64,000 bases of DNA from Myxococcales bacterium (lineage in GTDB: Bacteria; Myxococcota_A; Polyangia; Nannocystales; Nannocystaceae). How positions within the stretch are numbered: position 1 is the stretch's first letter; every line of letters begins with the position of its first letter. Where the stretch lies: NCBI GenBank assembly GCA_020633315.1, contig JACKDV010000010.1:62001-126000 (forward strand). Direction: 5' to 3'. This document shows positions 60,848-64,000 of the stretch, in pieces. The notes beneath the pieces are model-generated. The model was not told the origin of the DNA and did not search any database. It worked only from the letters and a program-made list of their open reading frames with translations. A program made the translations under genes and the position numbers.

Positions 60848-61873
60848 GTGAGGACGCTCGGCCCGTGGATGTTGCTGGGGATCGTGGCTTGCGGAGCAGA
60901 GCCCGCGGCTGCGCCCGCGCCCGAAGACTCGGCTCCCGCGGCCGAGGAGGCTCCAGCCGAGCTGCCGAAGGTCGCGGGCAAGCGGGGTCCCAAGGTCACC
61001 GTCGATCGCTCCGGACCGGAGCCGGTGGTGACCGCCTTCGGCATCCAGCTCAACGACGGCGAGCCGCCTCCCGACGCCTGGCACTGGCACGAGGGCGACG
61101 TGATGCTCGGCGGCGGCCCGCGGATGCCCATGGTCCACGTGCCCGCGGCGACCTTCACCATGGGCAGCGGTCCCTTCGAGGAGGGGCGCGACGCCGACGA
61201 GGTCGCCCACGAGGTGACGCTCTCCGAGTATTGGATCGGCGCGACCGAGGTCACGCGTGGGCAGTGGCGCGCGGTGATGGGCTCCGATGCGCCCGATTGC
61301 TACTCCGCCTGCAGCGACGAGCACCCCGTCACGCGGGTGAGCTGGGACGAGGCGGTCGCCTTCACCAACACCCTGAGCTTGCGGCTCGGGCTGCGCGAGT
61401 GCCAGCGCCAGGAATTCGGCAGCTGGGTCCGCGACCCGGGCTGCGACGGCATCCGCCTGGTCACCGAGGCCGAGTGGGAGCACGCGGCGCGGGCGGGCAC
61501 CACCACGCCCTACTCCTTCGGCACGCGGGACGAGCTGTGCGCCAACGCCAACGGCAGCGACTGGTGGGGTCGCTCCTGCAGCGACGGCCACTCCGACCTG
61601 GCCCCGGTCAAGTCGTTCCCGGCCAACGCCTGGGGGCTCTACGAGATGCACGGCAACGCGCGCGAGTGGATCTGGGACTGGTACGGCAGCTACCCCACCG
61701 AGCTGGTCGTCGATCCGATGGGTCCCTCCTTCGGGAGCTCTCGCTGCCTGCGGGGCGGCTCGTACGAGAACGAGGATCGCTTCCTGCGGAGTGCCTTCCG
61801 GGACTCGATCGATCCCACGGTCCGCACCGGCAACGTGGGCTTTCGCGTGGCTCGCTCGGCGCCCGCGAGGTAG
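60848..61873 (+). CDS. SUMF1-fold (formylglycine-generating-enzyme-like) lipoprotein, catalytic Cys absent
   Basis: 341 residues from GTG 60848; signal PWMLLGIVAC then an Ala/Pro linker. The SUMF1 fold is clear: MVHVPAATFTMGSGPFEEGR, EVTLSEYWIGATEVTRGQW, HPVTRVSWDEAVAFTNTLS, RLVTEAEWEHAARAGTTTPY, NAWGLYEMHGNAREWIWDWY and CLRGGSYENEDRFLRSAFRD. True formylglycine-generating enzymes have a Cys pair after RGGS; here it is ENED, so sulfatase activation is unlikely. Lipidation also puts it in the wrong compartment. Possible roles: carbohydrate binding, a structural lipoprotein, or an enzyme with other chemistry as in EgtB-related proteins. Confidence 0.9.
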   Translation: MRTLGPWMLLGIVACGAEPAAAPAPEDSAPAAEEAPAELPKVAGKRGPKVTVDRSGPEPVVTAFGIQLNDGEPPPDAWHWHEGDVMLGGGPRMPMVHVPAATFTMGSGPFEEGRDADEVAHEVTLSEYWIGATEVTRGQWRAVMGSDAPDCYSACSDEHPVTRVSWDEAVAFTNTLSLRLGLRECQRQEFGSWVRDPGCDGIRLVTEAEWEHAARAGTTTPYSFGTRDELCANANGSDWWGRSCSDGHSDLAPVKSFPANAWGLYEMHGNAREWIWDWYGSYPTELVVDPMGPSFGSSRCLRGGSYENEDRFLRSAFRDSIDPTVRTGNVGFRVARSAPAR

Positions 61874-61882
61874 GTCCCGCGC

Positions 61883-62980
61883 TCACCGAGCCGTCGGTCG
61901 TCGCTCCTCGTCCCGGGGGCCGAGCCCCGGGGGCCAGGCGTCCACCACCTCCCCGAGCACGTCCCGCACCGCTCCCGCGTAGCCCTCCACCCGGAACAGG
62001 ATCGGCGGGGCTCCCTCGTGGGGCACCTCCTCGCGCTGGTGACCGATCCCCTCGTCGAACGGGAATGCCCAGTGCATCAGGGAGCCCAGCCAGCGCTCCC
62101 CGTGGAGCAGGTCGGAGCGATGGACCCAGCGGGGGCGATCGACGGCGGCGAGCTCCACCAAGAAGCTCGGTCCCACGTCCTCGGGCACCCACTTGCGCCA
62201 GCGAGGGTCGCCGACATCCACCGTGATCAGGGCCACCACGCGCCAGCGCGTGGGCGTGAACAGGACCGACTCGAGCGCGGCCCGGACCTCGTCGTCCTCG
62301 ATCGTGATCGCTCGGTAGAGCTCGCGGGCCTCCACGGGATCGACCTGGCCGAATGCATCGTGGAACGACCCCACGAGCCCTCGCGCCAGGCTCGAGTGCA
62401 GCTCGGGGTCTCGGGCGGCCTCTTGGTACGCCGCCCGCTTGTGCTCCCACGGCACCGGCCCGGACGCGGCCAGCAGCTCGTCGCGACGCCAGAGCCGACG
62501 CCACAGGCGAGGGAACACGAACGACGCCCGCTTCGGCACCTCGAAGTAGTCGACCCACAGCGAGTACAGCGCGGCCTCTCGGTGGCGGTCGTCACCCTGG
62601 TCGATCATCCAGGCGTAGGCGGCGACGAGCCACTCCTTGAGCGAGCGCCCGGCCTCCTCCCACTTGTGCACCACATACATCAGCGAGGCGTACTCGGGCA
62701 CGTGGTAGGCCAGCAGCATGTACGAGACCACGTGCTCGGCCGGGGAATCCTCCAGCCCCAGGTAGAAGGCGTGGGGATCGACGTCTTCCCACGAGTCACC
62801 GTCGGCATGGAGGTCGTGCGGCTCGTCGGTGGGCTCGACCGACACGCCGAGCTTGCGCACCGTCGCGCACCAGCCGATCGTCCCTGGCTGCTCCGCGGGC
62901 CAGCGCTTGATGATGCGACGCCGGCGATGCTTGCGGAGCGGTGCTCGCTCGCGACCGCGCGCCCGGCCCTTGCGTTCCAT
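61883..62980 (-). CDS. Hypothetical soluble protein, unknown function
   Basis: 365 residues. Very basic N terminus (RKHRRRRIIKRWPAEQPGTI, 20 residues) and a mixed helical body: GLEDSPAEHVVSYMLLAYHV, VVHKWEEAGRSLKEWLVAA, EVPKRASFVFPRLWRRLW and RWRVVALITVDVGDPRW. No signal, no membrane helix, no recognised family. Nine nt downstream of the next gene to the right on the same strand, so probably in one operon. Convergent with the SUMF1-fold gene, with a 9-nt gap. Confidence 0.7.
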   Translation of the reverse strand: MERKGRARGRERAPLRKHRRRRIIKRWPAEQPGTIGWCATVRKLGVSVEPTDEPHDLHADGDSWEDVDPHAFYLGLEDSPAEHVVSYMLLAYHVPEYASLMYVVHKWEEAGRSLKEWLVAAYAWMIDQGDDRHREAALYSLWVDYFEVPKRASFVFPRLWRRLWRRDELLAASGPVPWEHKRAAYQEAARDPELHSSLARGLVGSFHDAFGQVDPVEARELYRAITIEDDEVRAALESVLFTPTRWRVVALITVDVGDPRWRKWVPEDVGPSFLVELAAVDRPRWVHRSDLLHGERWLGSLMHWAFPFDEGIGHQREEVPHEGAPPILFRVEGYAGAVRDVLGEVVDAWPPGLGPRDEERRPTAR

Positions 62981-62989
62981 CCTCCCACC

Positions 62990-64000
62990 CTAGGGGAGCT
63001 CGGCCGCAGGAGCAACCGCGGCGGGGCGGGCCGCCGATGCGCCCGGCGGCTCGGGCTCGGGGCTCGATCGATCCTCGCCCTCGCTCGCGCAGGCCTCGAC
63101 GGTCCCGCCCGCGCACAGCTCCTCGAGCACGTCGCACGACGTGGTGTGGCCGTCCTTGCAGGCACGGCCGAAGGACTCGACGTCGGGATCCCACCGCCAC
63201 GCGACGAGGTGGCAGCACCCTCCGTCGCGCAGCTGTGGAGCGAGGCCGCAGCCGCCGGCCAGGCTCCGCAGGCCGTCGTCGCTGCGGGTGGACGGGCTCA
63301 GGCGCCCGCAGTCGCCCTCGCAGTCGTGGTCGCACTCCCACGAGCAGTGCACGCCGAGCTCGTGACCCTCGGCGAGCTCGCCGCGGCAGGGCTCCGAGAG
63401 TCGCTCGTCCGCCAGCCCGTGGATCCCGTCGATGGTCTCGCGGAGGAAGGTGCGATCGGTCGCGAGCTCCGTGTTGGTCCGGTCCCTGCGCTCGATGGTC
63501 ACCTTCTCCCGGGTGCGAAGGCCTTGCCCCCACCAGTCGACCGTGAGCCATACCTCGCAGATCCGTTGCGCACAGTGGACGTCCTCGATCTGCAGGGGGT
63601 GCCGCCCGGCCGCGAGGAGGTCGGTGGTCTCGCGCTCGAGCGCTCCGAGCACGGCCTGCGCGTCGGCTTGGTCGAGATCGTCGATGTGGTACCGCACGCG
63701 GGGGGACTCCGAGGTCGACGGCGGGGGGACCTCGATGCCGCGATGCGTGACCGTGACCGGTCCCCCGGGGGCCACGCCCCGCACCCAGGTTCGGTGCACG
63801 CGCTCCACCCAGCCCGAGCGCTGGGTGCTGTAGGGGCCCTGTGCGAGCAGGGGGCCCAGCACGCCGGCCCCGATCATGAGCACCAGCCCGAGCCGCAAGA
63901 CGTGGCCGCCGGCTCGCCCCAGCGGGCTGCGGTCCCGCAGGGGATCGCCGAGGGCCACCGCGAGGATGGGGACGGGGAGCAGGAGCTGGATGGTGGCGGT
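62990..64000 (-). CDS. Membrane protein with Cys-rich C terminus (5' end outside window)
   Basis: The minus-strand frame is open to the window end and its last visible residues (TIQLLLPVPILAVALG) are hydrophobic, so GTG 63958 is probably internal and at least two transmembrane helices exist (second: VLRLGLVLMIGAGVLGPLLA). The extracytoplasmic part (about 260 residues) includes HIDDLDQADAQAVLGALERE, IEDVHCAQRICEVWLTVDWW and a Cys cluster (CSWECDHDCEGDCG), then a Pro/Ala tail. I do not recognise the family. Likely first gene of an operon with 61883-62980. Confidence 0.7.
   Translation of the reverse strand, partial: TATIQLLLPVPILAVALGDPLRDRSPLGRAGGHVLRLGLVLMIGAGVLGPLLAQGPYSTQRSGWVERVHRTWVRGVAPGGPVTVTHRGIEVPPPSTSESPRVRYHIDDLDQADAQAVLGALERETTDLLAAGRHPLQIEDVHCAQRICEVWLTVDWWGQGLRTREKVTIERRDRTNTELATDRTFLRETIDGIHGLADERLSEPCRGELAEGHELGVHCSWECDHDCEGDCGRLSPSTRSDDGLRSLAGGCGLAPQLRDGGCCHLVAWRWDPDVESFGRACKDGHTTSCDVLEELCAGGTVEACASEGEDRSSPEPEPPGASAARPAAVAPAAELP

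Noticed and set aside
60848..61873. Calling this protein a formylglycine-generating enzyme
   Set aside because: The catalytic Cys pair after RGGS is absent.
1..64000. tRNA, rRNA, IS elements, prophage or attachment sites
   Set aside because: None seen on reading either strand; no transposase, integrase or phage structural gene occurs among the real genes. A covariance-model scan would be needed to rule out small RNAs.

Overview
The window is very GC-rich, gene-dense DNA whose gene content fits a predatory or soil myxobacterium, most likely suborder Nannocystineae (Nannocystis, Enhygromyxa or Plesiocystis type). The call rests on the mix of DUF1552/DUF1592 secreted protein pairs, large Ser/Thr kinases with sensor tails, FHA and AgmX-type TonB-like proteins, many lipoproteins with Cys-rich or low-complexity N termini, von Willebrand A lipoproteins and several ECF sigma factors. 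I assigned it by reading, not by database search. I saw no rRNA, tRNA, CRISPR array, insertion sequence or phage gene.

Layout. 1-2588: end of a polyamine-type ABC importer operon (permease, ATPase, binding protein), with a 53-bp tandem duplication at the permease/ATPase junction. 2706-6511: secreted sulfatase overlapping an eight-heme cytochrome with HEAT and TPR tail. 6615-9859: DUF1592 and DUF1552 pair on the minus strand. 10236-15139: ECF sigma factor, single-pass membrane protein and two vWA lipoproteins. 15322-21503: giant receptor kinase, glycosyltransferase and a membrane methyltransferase broken by a G7 run. 21916-24018: FHA/AgmX protein. 24093-28267: NmrA-like protein with divergent LysR, then a TetR/HIT-like/MFS operon with a clear operator. 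28264-34693: membrane protein, GST, M23 peptidase, and an outer-membrane-like/ECF sigma/FecR operon. 34895-41156: lipoprotein, then a three-gene cassette without Sec signals (small protein, LysM plus peptidoglycan-binding protein, nine-IPT-repeat phospholipase D-like protein). 41212-43755: ABC1 kinase, TetR and AlkB operon with a palindromic operator. 43843-46384: PI-PLC-like lipoprotein and a caspase-fold protease. 46489-52639: glutaredoxin-rhodanese-NifU fusion, small lipoprotein, STAS-like protein, cytochrome P450 and a lipase-like lipoprotein. 52865-58695: three-half-site operator array and a two-gene BadF/HgdB-type ATP-driven reductase operon. 58941-64000: an unplaced secreted-looking protein, a SUMF1-fold lipoprotein and two poorly known genes, the last cut by the window end.

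The strongest leads are the cassette at 35.6-41.2 kb, which looks like effector cargo of a contractile injection system; the 52.9-58.7 kb reductase operon, normally a trait of anaerobes, behind an unusual operator array; and a repeated promoter layout in which a -10 hexamer lies only 6-12 nt before the start codon, predicting leaderless mRNAs for about nine genes. The kinase, ECF sigma and FecR genes and the many lipoproteins suggest that much of the window serves envelope sensing and interaction with the outside.
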